This document shows, piece by piece, positions 40,616 through 41,521 of a stretch of 41,521 bases of DNA. The notes under the pieces were generated by a model. The model searched no databases. It was not told where the DNA came from and saw nothing but the letters and a program-made list of their open reading frames with translations. Position 1 is the first letter of the stretch, and each line of letters starts with the position of its first letter. The position numbers were made by a program, and so were the translations under genes. Source of the DNA: a virus; IMG/VR virus record IMGVR_UViG_3300017782_000049, positions 1 through 41,521 of that record. One strand, 5' to 3'.

Positions 40616-41347
40616 TTACTTACCTCCGTTTAATCCTATTAGAGCAGCAAGACTACCAACAAATCCTCCAGTCATTCCAACAACATTTCCAAAATGTTTT
40701 AAACCTTCCTTTTGTTTTGCTTTTGATTTTGTTTTTCTATATCTAGTTCTTTTATTTGTAAAACCTTCAATTCCTTCATCAGCATACTTACTTCTTTTAC
40801 TTTTATTTATAGAAACTACACCTGATATATTCTCGCCAAATGTACCAGGCTTACCAGGAACTTTAGAAACAACTTGTTTTGTTTTAGTTTTTAAAACTGT
40901 TCCATCTTTGTCTAATTTCTGTACAGTCTTCTTGTCACCTAATTTAGATCCATCGCTTAAGGTAACTCTAGTTGGATCAGCATATTCTCTCTTTACAGTT
41001 GTGTTAGGAGCAAATATTTCTCTCGCTTTATCAGCTATTTTAACTTTAGTAATAGATGCTGCTTCTTGAGCAGTTTTATTAATACCTAATTTAACAGCCG
41101 TTGTAGCTTCATTTAAAGTTGGATTCTTTTTTCTAGCTCTTTTAGACATTTCATAATCCTTAGCAAGTTCAGGTTGTGTCTTTTCAGGCATTGCAACCTT
41201 TCTTATAGAGCCTGTTTTCATTGTATTAGCCGAAGACATATCAGCTATAGGTCTAGATTCCATTTGATCAGGCATTCCCATTTCTGGTTGTGGATTTTTT
41301 AATTTCCCAACAGTCCTTTGCATTCTTTCTACATCTTTTCTTGGCAT
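40616..41347 (-). CDS. Basic protein of unknown function (243 aa)
   Basis: Highly basic and mostly disordered: MPRKDVERMQRTVGKLKNPQ, YEMSKRARKKNPTLNEATTA, then SINKSKRSKYADEGIEGFTN, KRTRYRKTKSKAKQKEGLKH. A single hydrophobic end (FGNVVGMTGGFVGSLAALIG) could be a membrane or packing helix. It is not recognised. The composition is like that of the 612-residue neighbour. A run of ten T (plus strand, 41351-41360) lies between this start and the preceding gene. Confidence 0.6.
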   Translation of the reverse strand: MPRKDVERMQRTVGKLKNPQPEMGMPDQMESRPIADMSSANTMKTGSIRKVAMPEKTQPELAKDYEMSKRARKKNPTLNEATTAVKLGINKTAQEAASITKVKIADKAREIFAPNTTVKREYADPTRVTLSDGSKLGDKKTVQKLDKDGTVLKTKTKQVVSKVPGKPGTFGENISGVVSINKSKRSKYADEGIEGFTNKRTRYRKTKSKAKQKEGLKHFGNVVGMTGGFVGSLAALIGLNGGK

Positions 41348-41358
41348 ATCTTTTTTTT

Positions 41359-41521
41359 TTACAGTATTATTACAACGTCATGTTCTTTAATGACTTTATA
41401 GTTTTCTTTTTTAATCTCTATGTTAAAACCCGCTGACCTGTCGTAATAAACTTCATCACCTTTGTTTAACGCTTTTACATCAGAGCCAGGTTCTACAACC
41501 TTAGCTCTTCTGTATCTTATA
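41359..41521 (-). CDS. GroES-type co-chaperonin (C-terminal part, cut by window edge)
   Basis: Frame open at the right edge and ending TAA at 41361-41359, 53 residues visible. The sequence VVEPGSDVKALNKGDEVYYD, then GFNIEIKKENYKVIKEHDVV, ending IIL, follows the GroES C-terminal barrel (…VKxGDxVxFxxYAGxEVKIxGExYxIxxExDIxAVL). GroES closes the GroEL chamber; a phage version may help fold the capsid protein with host GroEL, as gp31 does in T4. The N-terminal part with the mobile loop lies outside the window. A second GroES-like protein is encoded at 32371-32964. Confidence 0.78.
   Translation of the reverse strand, partial: IRYRRAKVVEPGSDVKALNKGDEVYYDRSAGFNIEIKKENYKVIKEHDVVIIL

Noticed and set aside
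1-41521. tRNA genes, CRISPR arrays, integrase, transposase or attachment sites
   Set aside because: None seen by eye on either strand; the T-rich short repeats found are simple sequence, not spaced direct repeats. A tRNA scan was not possible here.

Overview
The window is a low-GC, very gene-dense stretch of a tailed bacteriophage genome. The structural proteins are of the podovirus (short-tailed) type, with an assembly and tail module resembling that of crAss-like phages and related marine phages. No integrase, IS element, CRISPR array or tRNA was recognised. Nearly all start codons follow A/T-rich leaders without a clear Shine-Dalgarno sequence, which is typical of Bacteroidota genes. Together with the crAss-like tail proteins, this makes a Bacteroidota (perhaps marine Flavobacteriia) host the best guess, but the host is inferred. 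Family recognition throughout rests on recalled protein motifs, not on database searches.

The genome is bipolar. Positions 1-3556 are transcribed rightward: the end of an unidentified gene, a MazG-like protein, a PD-(D/E)XK nuclease of DUF1064 type, several small overlapping genes, a monomeric B12-dependent ribonucleotide reductase, two small membrane proteins and a 13-residue peptide with four cysteines. A 14-bp bidirectional terminator at 3561-3594 separates this from the leftward genes, which fill the rest of the window.

The leftward genes, read in transcription order from the right edge: a GroES co-chaperonin (cut by the window edge); basic or disordered proteins of unknown role and a winged-helix-like protein (37887-41347); a lysis block with a T7-lysozyme-like amidase, several one-TM proteins and a three-TM holin (34743-37714), interspersed with small conserved phage proteins including a tiny HExxH protein; virion accessory proteins (33509-34738); then packaging and head genes. 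The latter are a GroES-like double-domain protein, a TerS-like protein, TerL, portal, scaffold and HK97-fold capsid protein (25-33 kb). Ring/tail-tube proteins and a large tail protein split into two coupled genes follow (16.4-24 kb). Last come two internal-virion-type proteins and a 3313-residue protein that takes up a quarter of the window.

The most interesting object is that 3313-residue protein. It carries an HExxH metallopeptidase-like site, an EF-hand-like loop, and a HAD phosphatase domain into which a P-loop kinase of zeta-toxin/polynucleotide-kinase type appears to be inserted. The sequence ISRSTK occurs three times, and the HAD-kinase unit lies exactly between the second and third copies. 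A reasonable working model is a virion polyprotein that is cut into modules and delivered into the host at infection. Two RNA hairpins flank the gene after the major capsid gene and probably step down transcription between head and tail genes.
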